64,000 nucleotides of DNA from Ferrimonas sp. YFM (GCF_030296015.1 NZ_AP027368.1:434001-498000); one strand, 5' to 3'. Shown: positions 35,675 through 44,390, numbered from the stretch's first letter. Numbers and translations: made by a program. The notes: a model not told the origin generated them from the sequence alone.

Positions 35675-35994
35675 TTACCCCTTCGGTAAGTCGCCATGGA
35701 TGGCGCTACTGGGTGCGCCCATCCTCGCGCACCCATCCCCCTGAGCAGGCGTTGCTCCTGCTCGCTGACCCCCTCGGAAAACCCGTCCTGGACCTGCTTG
35801 AGCAGGGGCGTGCTGGCGTGGTTGACCCGTTCCCCCTTGGGGACATTTCTCGCCAGCCAGAGGCCCCGCTGACCTGCGGCAGTGTTCTTCGCGATACAAC
35901 AGTTCCATTCGGCCGTGAAAAAAGCGTTTTCTGAAGATCCGCTTTGAGGAATTGGGTATCTTGGCTGGAGATGGGCAAATTCAAGGAGAGTGCC
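35675..35994. other. 320-base intergenic region with a GC hairpin
   Basis: No supported gene. A stem GGGTGCGC (35711-35718) / GCGCACCC (35727-35734) with an 8-base loop could terminate the DUF134-nifX-like transcript, but it lacks a T run. Short frames on both strands have no recognisable product. The end of the region carries the AGGAGA ribosome site for the lipoprotein gene. Confidence 0.4.
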
Positions 35995-36480
35995 ATGGGG
36001 CGTAAACTGGCGTTGCTGCTGATTCTGGCGTTGGCAGGCTGTGGTGGCTTGCCAGGCCATGAGGTCACCACCCAGGCTCCGGCAGGGACCGCGGCCAGTC
36101 CGCCGCCGTCTGAGCTGCCCCTGCCGGCCATGAGCTCGGATCAGGCCAGGGTGGAGCGGGTGCTGGGGATGGAGGGGAACAGGTTGTGGCTGTCGCTGTC
36201 GGCGCGCCCTGCCGGCATCGACCCTCAGGTGCTGCTTACACCCAGGGGGATGAGACTGCCGTCGGTGACGGGAACTTGCCCGCTGGAGCGCAACCTGGCC
36301 CGCGCCCTGGTGGTGTTTGTTAACGAACGGCTGGCGGGGCAGGTGATGACTCTGGAGGGGATGGCCCTCACCGAGCAGGGGATGGTGGCCGATGCCTTCC
36401 TGGATGGTCAGCCACTGCTGCAGCGGTTGCAAGCCGAGGGACTGGCCCGCCCCACCGATAGTCCGGGCTGGTGTCCCTGA
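35995..36480 (+). CDS. Predicted lipoprotein of unknown function
   Basis: 161 residues from the ATG at 35995 (AGGAGA upstream). A lipoprotein signal peptide ends in the lipobox LALAGC, with the acceptor Cys followed by Gly-Gly, which suggests sorting away from the inner membrane. A Pro/Ala/Thr-rich linker follows. The mature domain ends with a pattern (VVFVNERLAG...GMVADAFLDGQPLLQRLQAEGLAR) faintly like the C-terminal part of staphylococcal-nuclease-fold domains, but no catalytic Arg/Glu set can be claimed. It converges with the two-component kinase gene. Confidence 0.7.
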   Translation: MGRKLALLLILALAGCGGLPGHEVTTQAPAGTAASPPPSELPLPAMSSDQARVERVLGMEGNRLWLSLSARPAGIDPQVLLTPRGMRLPSVTGTCPLERNLARALVVFVNERLAGQVMTLEGMALTEQGMVADAFLDGQPLLQRLQAEGLARPTDSPGWCP

Positions 36481-36502
36481 GCCCGCCCCCCAGGGATAAG
36501 CT

Positions 36503-37978
36503 TCAGGCCAGGGGCAGGCTGAAGCGGAACTCAGTACCCTGCTGAACCTTGCTGGAGACCTCGATGCTGCTCTTGTGCAGGGCCAGCAGCCGCTTGGTGA
36601 TCGCCAGTCCCAGCCCGGAGTGGGCGGCGTCGCCACGGATGGAGTTGGCCGCCTTGTAATGAGCATCGAAGATGTGGGGCAGGTCCGAGGCGGGGATGCC
36701 GATACCGGAATCGCTCACTGATACCTTCACCAACTGGTCATCGTGAAGCAGTTGGATGCGGATGCTGTCCCCGGCATGGCAGTGGCGCAGGGCGTTGTCC
36801 ACCAGATTGGTGAATACCCGCTCCAGTTTCTCGATGTCCGCCGCCACCTGCAGGCCGGGATCCTTGGGGGAGACATCCAGCAGCACCTTTTTCGCCTCGG
36901 CGGCGGGGCGGTACTTCTGCAGGACGTCCTGCACCAGCTCGGCGATGCTCACCGACTCGATGTTCATGGGCACCTGGTCGCTCTCCAGCCGCGCCAGCTC
37001 CATCAACTGATCCACCATCTTGTGAATCTTGGCAGCGTTCTGCTGGGCGATCTCCACGTATGCGGGATCCGGCTGCTGCCCCTTGCGCTGCTGCAGCATC
37101 CAGGTTTCCAGATAACCCTGAAGGGAGGCCAGGGGGGTGCGCAGGTCATGGCTGACGTGGGCCAGCAATTCGCGGCGCATCTCATCGACGCTCTTCACCT
37201 TGCGGTACTGCAGCTGCAGCCGCTGTGAGAGGGTGTTGAACGCTTGCTCCAGCTGGCGGATCTCCCGGGCGGCCCCCGGGGTGTTCAGGGCCAGGGAGGG
37301 GGTCTTGAATCCCTGGGCTTCCAGGGCGCCGATGGCGTTACTGAGCCGGCTCAGGGGGCGGGTGAGCCAGGCAAACAGCCCCAGGGTGGACGCCAGCAGG
37401 AACAGGGCGCCGCTGCCCAGCATCAGCAGGGCGAACGGCAGCCAGGCGCTGTCGGCTACCTGGGCCGCCATCGAATCGTAGATCTCGCCATTGATGATGA
37501 TGTAGAGGTAACCCAGCATCTGCCCGTCGATCACCACCGGGGCCACGGAGAAGATCTTCTCGCGGATGGGATCCCTGGGGTCCGGCCCCCGCAGGGGCAG
37601 GGTAGGCTGACCGGTCAGGGCCAGCTCAATGGTGGCGGTGGGGATCCGCTCCCGGCGAATCTTCTCCGGCGGGGCGGAGTAGTTGAGCAGGGTGCCGTCG
37701 GGGGAGAGCAGGTAGAACTCGAACCCCTTACCCAGGATCATCATGTTATGGAAAGCGCGCTCCACGGCGGCGGGATCCGGCTTGCCCTCCACGAAGAGCG
37801 GGCCCTCATGGACGATGTGTTCCGCCAGGGAGAGGTGCAGTTTCTGGGTAACCTGCTCCTGGAAGCTGGCGTCCAGCTGACGACTCAGCTGCACCAGCAT
37901 CAGCCCCAGCATCAGGAAGCTGACGGTGAGTACCAGGGCCAGCCTGGAGAACAGGGAGTTAATGGGAAAGTTTGTCAT
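36503..37978 (-). CDS. Two-component sensor histidine kinase
   Basis: 491 residues. Transmembrane helix 1 (about 12-30), a periplasmic sensor (about 31-175) of unrecognised family with a double-Cache-like look, helix 2 (about 180-200), HAMP, HisKA with the phosphoacceptor in LLAHVSHDLRTPLASL, and HATPase with SDSGIGIPASDLPHIFD and SGLGLAITKRL. EnvZ/BaeS class. The start overlaps the response regulator stop by 20 bases. The operon begins with two Spondin_N proteins, which may be its signal source or its output. Confidence 0.94.
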   Translation of the reverse strand: MTNFPINSLFSRLALVLTVSFLMLGLMLVQLSRQLDASFQEQVTQKLHLSLAEHIVHEGPLFVEGKPDPAAVERAFHNMMILGKGFEFYLLSPDGTLLNYSAPPEKIRRERIPTATIELALTGQPTLPLRGPDPRDPIREKIFSVAPVVIDGQMLGYLYIIINGEIYDSMAAQVADSAWLPFALLMLGSGALFLLASTLGLFAWLTRPLSRLSNAIGALEAQGFKTPSLALNTPGAAREIRQLEQAFNTLSQRLQLQYRKVKSVDEMRRELLAHVSHDLRTPLASLQGYLETWMLQQRKGQQPDPAYVEIAQQNAAKIHKMVDQLMELARLESDQVPMNIESVSIAELVQDVLQKYRPAAEAKKVLLDVSPKDPGLQVAADIEKLERVFTNLVDNALRHCHAGDSIRIQLLHDDQLVKVSVSDSGIGIPASDLPHIFDAHYKAANSIRGDAAHSGLGLAITKRLLALHKSSIEVSSKVQQGTEFRFSLPLA

Positions 37979-38663
37979 TGAACTTGTATCCTACGCCCCA
38001 CACGGTAAGCACATAGTTGGGATTGGCCGGATCCTGCTCCAGCTTGGCCCGCAGACGGTTGATGTGGGAGTTGACCGTATGCTGATAGCCGCTGTGCTGA
38101 TAGCCCCATACCGATTCCAGAAGCTGCTCCCGGCTGAAGACACGACCCGGATGGCGGGCCAGGTAGCAAAGCAGATCGAACTCCGTGCTGGTGAGCTCCA
38201 CATCCCTGCCGGACAGCCTGAGTTCACGACGGTCTGGGTCAAGCTGCATCGCCCCGAAGGTGAGGGTTGCCGGCGCGGGCTGCCGGCTCTGGCGACTGAG
38301 TTCGGCGCGCCTCAGGTGTGACTTCACCCTGGCCTGGAGCTCGCGGACGCTGAAAGGCTTGCTCAGGTAGTCGTCGGCACCGCTCTCCAGCCCCACCACC
38401 CTGTCCACTTCGGTGTTGCGGGCAGTGAGCATCATGATGGGGGTGATGCACCCCTGCTGGCGCAGGGTCTGGCACAGGGTCAGGCCATCCATGCCCGGCA
38501 GCATCAGGTCCAGTACCATGAGATCGAATTGGCCACTGCGGGCCAGTTCAAACCCCTCTTTGCCATCCCTGACCCGCACCACTTCATGGTTCAGGGCTTC
38601 CAGGTTTAGCGACACCAGGGCGTTGATGTCCTCGTCGTCCTCGATTACCAGCAGTCTTGCCAT
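37959..38663 (-). CDS. OmpR-family response regulator
   Basis: 234 residues from the ATG at 38663 (AGGGAGA upstream); an upstream in-frame start adds nine residues without support. The receiver domain has the EDDED acidic cluster and phosphoacceptor in MVLDLMLPGMDG, then the winged-helix output domain (REQLLESVWGYQHSGYQHTVNSH). It pairs with the downstream kinase. Target genes probably include the upstream spondin genes, given the shared direction and spacing, but no direct-repeat box is confirmed. Confidence 0.95.
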   Translation of the reverse strand: MARLLVIEDDEDINALVSLNLEALNHEVVRVRDGKEGFELARSGQFDLMVLDLMLPGMDGLTLCQTLRQQGCITPIMMLTARNTEVDRVVGLESGADDYLSKPFSVRELQARVKSHLRRAELSRQSRQPAPATLTFGAMQLDPDRRELRLSGRDVELTSTEFDLLCYLARHPGRVFSREQLLESVWGYQHSGYQHTVNSHINRLRAKLEQDPANPNYVLTVWGVGYKFNDKLSH

Positions 38664-38717
38664 GATCCCGTCTCCCTTGCCTGCCGCCAAAAGGGGCGAC
38701 AGGCAATTAGACCGGGG

Positions 38718-39422
38718 TTAGCGGGTTCGCATTACAGTGAGACGTGCCACCGGCGCATCAAACTTGTGGCGACCATCCAGGGCGGACTCGGCAAAGCCGT
38801 CCTGATTGCCGACCACACCAGGGTGTCGGGCGACATAGTCCACGTCGTCGCGGGTGGCGTCATAACCTGCTCCGCCTCCGGCAGGCCCTGGAATGGTGGC
38901 CGCCAATTCGGAGTTGGCCTCAGTGCCTGCGTCGTACACCGGCAGGTTCACCGTCATCGACTGACCCACCGCCAGGGCGGAGAGATCCCAGCCATTGATG
39001 CCGGCGAAGGCGTCGTTGGTGTTCACCAACATGGTGGCCGACGTCAGCCGCATCCCCTGGCCTGCCTCCAGAGTCAGGGTCAGGCTTTGGGCCATGCCGG
39101 GGGGCAATATGCCTTCTCCGGCGGCGGTGATACCGGCTCCTGCCGCGGTTGCGGCGGCAAGCCAGTCAGTGCCGTCGCCGCCTTCCGCCAGTACTTCCAG
39201 CGGTTCCGAGGCGGCTTCGCCAAACTGCCAGCCGGCGACACTGCCGTCGTGGAGGTAGGCGGCCACGGGGGACATGGGCTGAGCGGCGGTGAGGTTGGTC
39301 ACTGTCACTTCGAAGCTGACCATTTCCGGTGGCGGCGGTGCGGTGCTGTTGTCATCGTCATCGTCGTGGCAGCCCACCAGCAGGGCGGTGGCCATCAGGC
39401 CCAGGGTAAGTGTGCGCTTCAT
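38718..39422 (-). CDS. Spondin_N domain lipoprotein
   Basis: 234 residues. The lipoprotein signal has lipobox ALLVGC and is followed by an Asp-rich tract (HDDDDDN) and Pro stretch. Asp residues after the lipidated Cys can act as inner-membrane retention signals in Gammaproteobacteria. The body is a Spondin_N-type beta domain (FEVTVTNLTAAQPMSPVAAYLHDG, GEAASEPLEVLAEGG, AMLVNTNDAFAGINGWDLS, YDAGTEANSELA). In animals this domain mediates matrix adhesion; in bacteria the role is unknown. Paralogous to the protein encoded 10 bases upstream. Confidence 0.88.
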   Translation of the reverse strand: MKRTLTLGLMATALLVGCHDDDDDNSTAPPPPEMVSFEVTVTNLTAAQPMSPVAAYLHDGSVAGWQFGEAASEPLEVLAEGGDGTDWLAAATAAGAGITAAGEGILPPGMAQSLTLTLEAGQGMRLTSATMLVNTNDAFAGINGWDLSALAVGQSMTVNLPVYDAGTEANSELAATIPGPAGGGAGYDATRDDVDYVARHPGVVGNQDGFAESALDGRHKFDAPVARLTVMRTR

Positions 39423-39432
39423 GGCGGCCTCC

Positions 39433-40134
39433 TTACTCTGCTACGGTGACGGTGATGCGGGCCACAGGGTTGAGCCAGCGGTGGATGCGGCTGTCGACAT
39501 CACTGATGCCGCCGGTGGCGTTGGTGTCACCCAGGTTGCCGCGATGGATGTGGACCTTGGCATTGGGTTCCATGTCGGTCACGCCGGTGGCACCGCTGCC
39601 GCCGCCGGTCCCGGGGATGGCGGGCATGCCCGGAGTGCCCGGTGCGCCCCCTGCGCCGGCCACCAGCACCTCGTCGTTGGCCTCGGTACCGGCGTCATAG
39701 GCGTTCAGGTTGATGGTGTAGGTGCCTGGCTCAGAGGGGATCGGCCAGCTGTCCAGGCCGACGAATCCGTCGTTGCTGGGCAGGATCATGGCGGTCAGGG
39801 ACAGCACCATCCCTTCGGTGACGTTTTCCAGGGTGGCACTGGTGCTGGCGGCGGGCGCCAGCAGACCGGCAGCGGGATTTTCTGCGGAGATGGCGCTGAT
39901 GCTGTTGGCTATGGTCACCAGACCGCTGATGTCTCCCCCTTCAGCCATGGCGGCCAGCTCCGGAGAGGCGTCGGTGCCGGACTGGAACAGGTGGTACTGA
40001 CTGTCATGGGCGGTGATCAGCAGAGGGGTGAAGTAGATCCCCTGGGTCAGGTTGGTGACCTCCAGGGTCAGGGTCTGTGCCTGAAGGGCGGGTGCGGCCA
40101 GCAGAGCGGCCAGGGCCAGAGGCTTGAGTGTCAT
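39433..40134 (-). CDS. Secreted Spondin_N domain protein
   Basis: 233 residues from the ATG at 40134, chosen because it puts a clean Sec signal peptide (LKPLALAALLAAPALQAQ) at the N-terminus. The Spondin_N domain follows (TLEVTNLTQGIYFTPLLITAHDS, DASPELAAMAEGGD, MILPSNDGFVGLDSWPI, NAYDAGTEANDEVLV). A glycine/proline-rich insert (GAGGAPGTPGMPAIPGTGGG) precedes the final strand, also seen in shorter form in the neighbour. First gene of the operon with a second spondin lipoprotein, regulator and kinase. Confidence 0.88.
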   Translation of the reverse strand: MTLKPLALAALLAAPALQAQTLTLEVTNLTQGIYFTPLLITAHDSQYHLFQSGTDASPELAAMAEGGDISGLVTIANSISAISAENPAAGLLAPAASTSATLENVTEGMVLSLTAMILPSNDGFVGLDSWPIPSEPGTYTINLNAYDAGTEANDEVLVAGAGGAPGTPGMPAIPGTGGGSGATGVTDMEPNAKVHIHRGNLGDTNATGGISDVDSRIHRWLNPVARITVTVAE

Positions 40135-40548
40135 GGTCTTCCATCTCCCGATTGATTGAGTCACTTCAGTCTAGGGAGCAGGTATCAACAGGCCTTCACG
40201 GATTTATCACGATTTCATCACAATTGCGTTGGGGCGCTGTGATGGGGATTGGTCTTTCCAATTACCAATATTTATGACCCAGTAATCAAAACGTCTAATT
40301 GACTAAAGGGAAAGGTGGAATAAATTGCCTGGGCGAATATCAGCTGAGAAATAAATTAAAATCCCTCCGGGTTAACGTCCTGAGAAATATGTTAATTAAA
40401 TAAATGGCGTGCTATTTTAACCCTTCGTGGGATCCCTGCTTGATCGACCCGGAGCGACTGAAGTCGCGACTGACTCTGCGCCAAGATGGGGCGTTGAACC
40501 CCATTGTGGCGGGATTTCTGTGAAAGACGCAAAGCAGATTTTCAGTAA
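40135..40548. other. AT-rich intergenic region upstream of the spondin operon
   Basis: About 410 bases of mostly AT-rich DNA between the divergent spondin operon and the tetR leader. No ORF is supported. It should contain the spondin promoter and perhaps response-regulator sites; stretches such as ATTAATTAAATAAAT near 40390 are visible but no clear repeated box. Confidence 0.4.
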
Positions 40549-40567
40549 TTGGCATTCAGTGTGCCAA
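40549..40567. promoter_or_regulatory. 19-bp dyad, candidate TetR operator
   Basis: TTGGCA (40549-40554) and TGCCAA (40562-40567) form a perfect inverted repeat with a 7-base spacer, a size typical of TetR-family operators. It lies about 190 bases upstream of the TetR-family gene start and just before the structured leader, so autoregulation is plausible. Confidence 0.5.
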
Positions 40568-40573
40568 ATTGGG

Positions 40574-40644
40574 CGATCTTCATGAGATCGACACTCCAAG
40601 GCAGGAGGTCGATTATGTCTGAATTTTTAAAGTTAACGTGCTAA
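40574..40644 (+). promoter_or_regulatory. Structured leader with 9-codon ORF and competing hairpins
   Basis: A perfect AGGAGG-type site (40603-40608) precedes ATG at 40615, opening a 9-codon frame (MSEFLKLTC, stop 40642-40644). The ribosome site is the 3' arm of a strong hairpin: ATCGAC-a-CTCC (40587-40597) pairs with GGAGGTCGAT (40604-40613) around loop AAGGCA. A second hairpin, CGATCT (40574-40579) / AGATCG (40585-40590), uses part of the same 5' arm, so the two are mutually exclusive. Downstream, AAAGTT...AACTTT followed by a T-rich stretch (about 40629-40670) resembles a weak terminator. This suggests translational or attenuation control of the following tetR-type gene. Confidence 0.45.
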
Positions 40645-40754
40645 CGCTCAAACTTTTTGTTTTTGGCTTTCATTAAACGTGGCGTAGCTAACATTCGAGC
40701 GTGTTTTTCAGGCGTACAGTGGGTCCAGATTTGCGTTTTAAGGAGTTCATTGAT

Positions 40755-41519
40755 ATGGAGCAGGAAGCTAAGTCCGGGCTCAATTCTAGCCATTGGGCTT
40801 CGCCGGTGCACGCCCGTTTCCGCCAACGGGACCAGGCACTGTTGCGACTTGGGGAGAGTCTGGTGAAAGAGCAGGGTATTGTCTCTTTCCGCTTCTCCGA
40901 ATTGGCACCCCGTGCTGGGTGCAGTGCAGGGACGCTGTATAAGCACTTTAACTGTAAAGAGGATCTGCTGGTCGCCATCTTCGCCAAGCATGTGGAGCTG
41001 TTGACCGAACGTCAGCCTGAGCTGATGAACGCGGACCTGAACCACGCCGAGCGCTGGCTGGCGATGCACCTCTATGGCGCCATGGCCGTGGCCCACACCA
41101 GCTGGTCTCTGGGCTTCAATGCCCTGGCCGGTGCCGAGGGGATCGTGGATAAGGTGAGTGATTACCGTCTGCAGGAGATGCAGATGTTTGTGGATCAGGC
41201 CTGTTCGACCGCCAAGCGGGTCGTGGAAGCGGCACGTATTGAAGGGCAACTGGTGTCCGATGATCAGGAGATTGAGGTGGCCCACGCCACCATGGTGGCG
41301 TGCCAGCGTGGTGCGACGACCATGATCAACAACCCGATGATCGCCCAGAACCTGAATTTCAACCAGATCCACAAGCTGTATGACAGCCTGGCGCTGATCA
41401 CCGGTACCTTGAACTGGCGGGTGGGGCTGATCCCTGAATCCCGTGACCGGGTGATCAAGGCCGTGGAGGAGCAGTTGATTGCCCTTCAGCAGGAGCACGA
41501 CCTCACTGCGGTGTTCTAG
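40755..41519 (+). CDS. TetR/AcrR family transcriptional regulator
   Basis: 254 residues from the ATG at 40755, with AGGAG 9 bases upstream; an earlier in-frame start at 40701 lacks such a site. The N-terminal helix-turn-helix is clear (VSFRFSELAPRAGCSAGTLYKHF, then NCKEDLLVAIFAKH), preceded by RFRQRDQALLRLGESLVKEQG. The ligand-binding domain is unassigned. It converges with the SieB-like gene. No divergent transporter gene is adjacent, so targets are unknown. It may be controlled by the dyad and leader upstream. Confidence 0.9.
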   Translation: MEQEAKSGLNSSHWASPVHARFRQRDQALLRLGESLVKEQGIVSFRFSELAPRAGCSAGTLYKHFNCKEDLLVAIFAKHVELLTERQPELMNADLNHAERWLAMHLYGAMAVAHTSWSLGFNALAGAEGIVDKVSDYRLQEMQMFVDQACSTAKRVVEAARIEGQLVSDDQEIEVAHATMVACQRGATTMINNPMIAQNLNFNQIHKLYDSLALITGTLNWRVGLIPESRDRVIKAVEEQLIALQQEHDLTAVF

Positions 41520-41533
41520 GGTTTGACAGCCCT

Positions 41534-42139
41534 TTAGGCGGCGTGGCGGCTGCCACGGGTCAGGTTGGCTGCAAAATCGGGCCGGCTGGCCAGTAGCCGC
41601 TCTCTCTGCTCTTCGCTGAGCTGCCCCTCGGGCAGCCTCAGCACCTTCCGAGTCAATTTCCCCCTGGCCATGGCGGTGATCTTCAGCGGCGCCACCGGTC
41701 CCTCAATCGCATACTCCTCCACCGAACCCGCGCGGGCAAGAATGCCTGACTCCATCAGGGCACTGACGCCATGGTGGTTCAATGGCATGGGCACGCTGCC
41801 GCGAGCCTGCAGAATGAATTCGCGCAGGATGGCCCGCTCGGTATTGTCCAGGGTCTGTACCTTCTCCTCCATCAGCAGCTTTTGTTGGGCGGCGAGCCGC
41901 TGCTGCATGATGCGGCCGAAGATAAGGCGCCCGGCCAGGGTGGCCAGGTAGGCACAGCTGGCGACTACCGCCAGGCCCAGCCAGGAGGCGTAGTCGGTGA
42001 CCCACTGTTGCAGATACAGAGACTGAGCCCACTTAACCGGCAGCCACAGCAGGGCCAGGCTGGTGACCAGAAGCCACAGGGCCAGCTTGTAGAGAGGGGC
42101 GTTGGTCAGGGCTTGGATATGAGAATCCTGACTTCCCAT
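41534..42139 (-). CDS. Superinfection exclusion B (SieB)-like membrane protein
   Basis: 201 residues. Two N-terminal transmembrane helices (LALWLLVTSLALLWLPV and WLGLAVVASCAYLATLAG) are followed by a charged cytoplasmic domain (EEKVQTLDNTERAILREFILQARGSVPMPLNHHGVSALMESGI), the layout of the SieB family, which includes phage superinfection-exclusion proteins and many chromosomal proteins of unknown role. No phage genes surround it. The family call is moderate; the membrane topology is certain. Confidence 0.55.
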   Translation of the reverse strand: MGSQDSHIQALTNAPLYKLALWLLVTSLALLWLPVKWAQSLYLQQWVTDYASWLGLAVVASCAYLATLAGRLIFGRIMQQRLAAQQKLLMEEKVQTLDNTERAILREFILQARGSVPMPLNHHGVSALMESGILARAGSVEEYAIEGPVAPLKITAMARGKLTRKVLRLPEGQLSEEQRERLLASRPDFAANLTRGSRHAA

Positions 42140-42271
42140 GGTGGTGAGTCCTCGTGTCGGAAAATTGGCGGAAACGGGCAGCCCCCATTGTAAAGCAAAA
42201 GGGGTGCCAGCTTACAGGCCCGAATGCGGCGGCCTGGGCCTGAGAAAAAGGTCCTGAGAGATCAGCAGCCT

Positions 42272-43945
42272 CTAGCTATTGGGGTTCACCAGGGGTTCGA
42301 TCTGAATGGCGTTGCCGTCGTTAAACAGCTTGCTGGGGCCGTGCTCCCTGGCACTGGTGAGGTTCTGAGTGCCTATCTCCACCTCCACCTGGGGATAGAG
42401 GCTGTGACTGACACTGATGGCCACCCGGTTGAAGAAGCTGGCCAGCTTCTCGTCGGTTTCGGCCAACAGCAATTGGGCTTCGGCCAGCCTGACGCTGTTC
42501 TGCTGCTGTGCCTGGGTGAACTGAGCCACCAGGCGCTTGCGCTCTTCGTCGGTCTTGTCCTTGGCCATGGAGGCCTTGTTGACCGCCTGGCGCAGCTTGT
42601 AACTCTGGGCCAGCAGGGCCTGCTCTTTCTGGTGATACTCCTTGGCCATGGCGCGCAGATGCTGCACCCCGAGGCCTGCCCGAATGCGGCTCTGGGTGGC
42701 GGCGCGGGAGCCCAGGTTGATGCAGTTCACCGAGTGGGTGACCTGAGTCAGGCCGCCGACGATGTCTCCCTTCTTGCCATTGGGCACCCCAACGGTGAGG
42801 TTGTTGCCGCTGTGGGACTGACAGTGCACCAGTTGGGTTTGGACCAGGATGTCGCCCCCCGCTTTGAGATGGGCATACTGGGCGAAGGCCACGTGGATTT
42901 CGCCTTCGGCCTCCAGGGAGGTACTGAGTTTGCTGTTGTCGATCAGTCGGCCGATCACCCCTTTGCCGATGACGATGTCGCCGCCCGCCTTGAGCAGCTC
43001 TCCGTCGACAAAACCGTTAACCGTGATGTCGCCCCCCGCCTGAACCCGCATCTCCTCATCCACATTGCCGTTGATCACCACGTTGCCGTGGTAGTTGATG
43101 TGGCCGGTGCCCACGTTGACGTCTTTGAGGGTCAGGACCTCGACAATCTCCAGCCCATCCTTGGTTTCTTTGGGCTGGCCGTCGGCGCTGGCCAGAAGCA
43201 GGTTGGGATCATTGTCGGCGGTGGTGGTGCCCTTGCCCGCTTTCAGTTTGCGGTCCTTGCCGGGTTTGGCTTTGAGCACCTCGCCGATGACGTTGTAGCC
43301 GTCGACACCGGGTTCGGCGTCGTGTTTGCGCATCACCTCGTCGCCAGCCTGTACGGTGACAATCTCCCCCAGATCGCGCATGTCCACTTTGCCGTTGTCG
43401 AGGATCCTTGGAGTCATCAGTCGCTCGCGGTTGAGCTGAACCAGGCGCTCCAACTGGGCGTCCCGGCCATTTTTTGCGGGCTTACCCTTGGCGATGGTGG
43501 CACTGATGCTTTCGCCTGGGGAGGCGGACTCTGCCTGCTTCAACAGGGTGTTGATGGCGTTTTTCAGCAGTCCGTTCTGAATGGCGAGGGTCTGGAGTTC
43601 CTGGACCAGCTCTTTAAACCCGATGCGGCGCCCACCCTGGGGGGAGGTGAGGGTGGCGGTGACCTCCATCTTGTCGGTGGAGAGGTTGAGTTTGCACTCT
43701 CCGTCCACCTTCATCGCCAGCGGGATACGTTGTACCTGAGCCTTGTTGGCGCCCTTGGCCTGATGCTTCAGCAGTTGCAGCGCCTTGCGAACGTCGTGGT
43801 CGAGGAAGGCGCAGTGGCGATAGGGGGAGCTGTCCACCAGAGACTTAAGCTGACTCAGTTCCACTAGGGCATGCTTTTCTGGGGTGAGATCCACACAGAG
43901 GGTCTGGTGTTCTTCGTCGAAAAAGAGGAGGTCCGGTCCTATCAT
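42272..43945 (-). CDS. FapA/DUF342 family protein
   Basis: 557 residues. The central region (about 185-400) has the DUF342 beta-helix signature: VDGYNVIGEVLKAKPGKD followed by repeated GDI/GNV strands (GNVVINGNVDEEMRVQAGGDITVNG, KAGGDIVIGKGVIGRL). A long C-terminal coiled coil (about 440-515) and an N-terminal helical part flank it. These polymer-like proteins are widespread in Vibrio and Shewanella relatives; some influence flagellar or cell-envelope structure, but the function is not established. Monocistronic, 132 bases upstream of the SieB-like gene. Confidence 0.85.
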   Translation of the reverse strand: MIGPDLLFFDEEHQTLCVDLTPEKHALVELSQLKSLVDSSPYRHCAFLDHDVRKALQLLKHQAKGANKAQVQRIPLAMKVDGECKLNLSTDKMEVTATLTSPQGGRRIGFKELVQELQTLAIQNGLLKNAINTLLKQAESASPGESISATIAKGKPAKNGRDAQLERLVQLNRERLMTPRILDNGKVDMRDLGEIVTVQAGDEVMRKHDAEPGVDGYNVIGEVLKAKPGKDRKLKAGKGTTTADNDPNLLLASADGQPKETKDGLEIVEVLTLKDVNVGTGHINYHGNVVINGNVDEEMRVQAGGDITVNGFVDGELLKAGGDIVIGKGVIGRLIDNSKLSTSLEAEGEIHVAFAQYAHLKAGGDILVQTQLVHCQSHSGNNLTVGVPNGKKGDIVGGLTQVTHSVNCINLGSRAATQSRIRAGLGVQHLRAMAKEYHQKEQALLAQSYKLRQAVNKASMAKDKTDEERKRLVAQFTQAQQQNSVRLAEAQLLLAETDEKLASFFNRVAISVSHSLYPQVEVEIGTQNLTSAREHGPSKLFNDGNAIQIEPLVNPNS

Positions 43946-44010
43946 TGCGCCATTACTTTTGCTAATTAGGCGAGTTCAGCGAGTATACCGGATTGTTGAC
44001 AATGGGGAAT

Positions 44011-44042
44011 AGCAAAAAGCCCCGACCATGGGTCAGGGCTCA
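44011..44042 (-). terminator. Rho-independent terminator after the tRNA-Leu cluster
   Basis: AGCCCCGACC (44018-44027) pairs with GGTCAGGGCT (44031-44040) with one internal mismatch. On the minus strand it is followed by TTTTT (plus-strand AAAAA at 44013-44017). Confidence 0.85.
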
Positions 44043-44048
44043 AAAATT

Positions 44049-44135
44049 TGGTGCAGAAGGAGAGACTTGAACTCTCACGTCCTAACGGACACTAGCACCT
44101 GAAGCTAGCGCGTCTACCAATTCCGCCACTTCTGC
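44049..44135 (-). tRNA. tRNA-Leu (anticodon CAG), copy 3 of 3
   Basis: An 87-base class II tRNA with encoded CCA (plus-strand TGG at 44049-44051). Acceptor GCAGAAG pairs with CTTCTGC; anticodon loop TTCAGGT gives CAG (reads CUG). It differs from the other copies only in the variable-arm region. Confidence 0.97.
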
Positions 44136-44194
44136 AAATATCGAATAATCGATTCAGGTCTTATTTTTTTGTCGGCTCACCATCTCAAAGAGAA

Positions 44195-44281
44195 TGGTGC
44201 AGAAAGAGAGACTTGAACTCTCACGTCCTAATGGACACTAGCACCTGAAGCTAGCGCGTCTACCAATTCCGCCACTTCTGC
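44195..44281 (-). tRNA. tRNA-Leu (anticodon CAG), copy 2 of 3
   Basis: Nearly identical to its neighbours, 87 bases with encoded CCA. It has one acceptor-stem change giving a G-U pair at position 7-66 (plus-strand GCAGAAA instead of GCAGAAG) and a variable-loop change (CCTAATGG). Confidence 0.97.
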
Positions 44282-44303
44282 ATTTAGCCGTGGTATCGAT
44301 GAG

Positions 44304-44390
44304 TGGTGCAGAAGGAGAGACTTGAACTCTCACGTCCTTGCGGACACTAGCACCTGAAGCTAGCGCGTCTACCAATTCCGCCACTTCTGC
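44304..44390 (-). tRNA. tRNA-Leu (anticodon CAG), copy 1 of 3
   Basis: First gene of the tandem tRNA operon, 87 bases with encoded CCA, anticodon loop TTCAGGT. The promoter is immediately upstream at 44420-44447. Confidence 0.97.

Noticed and set aside
35713-35934. Small gene between the NifX-like and lipoprotein genes
   Set aside because: No ribosome site, no recognisable motif, and competing frames on both strands are equally long.
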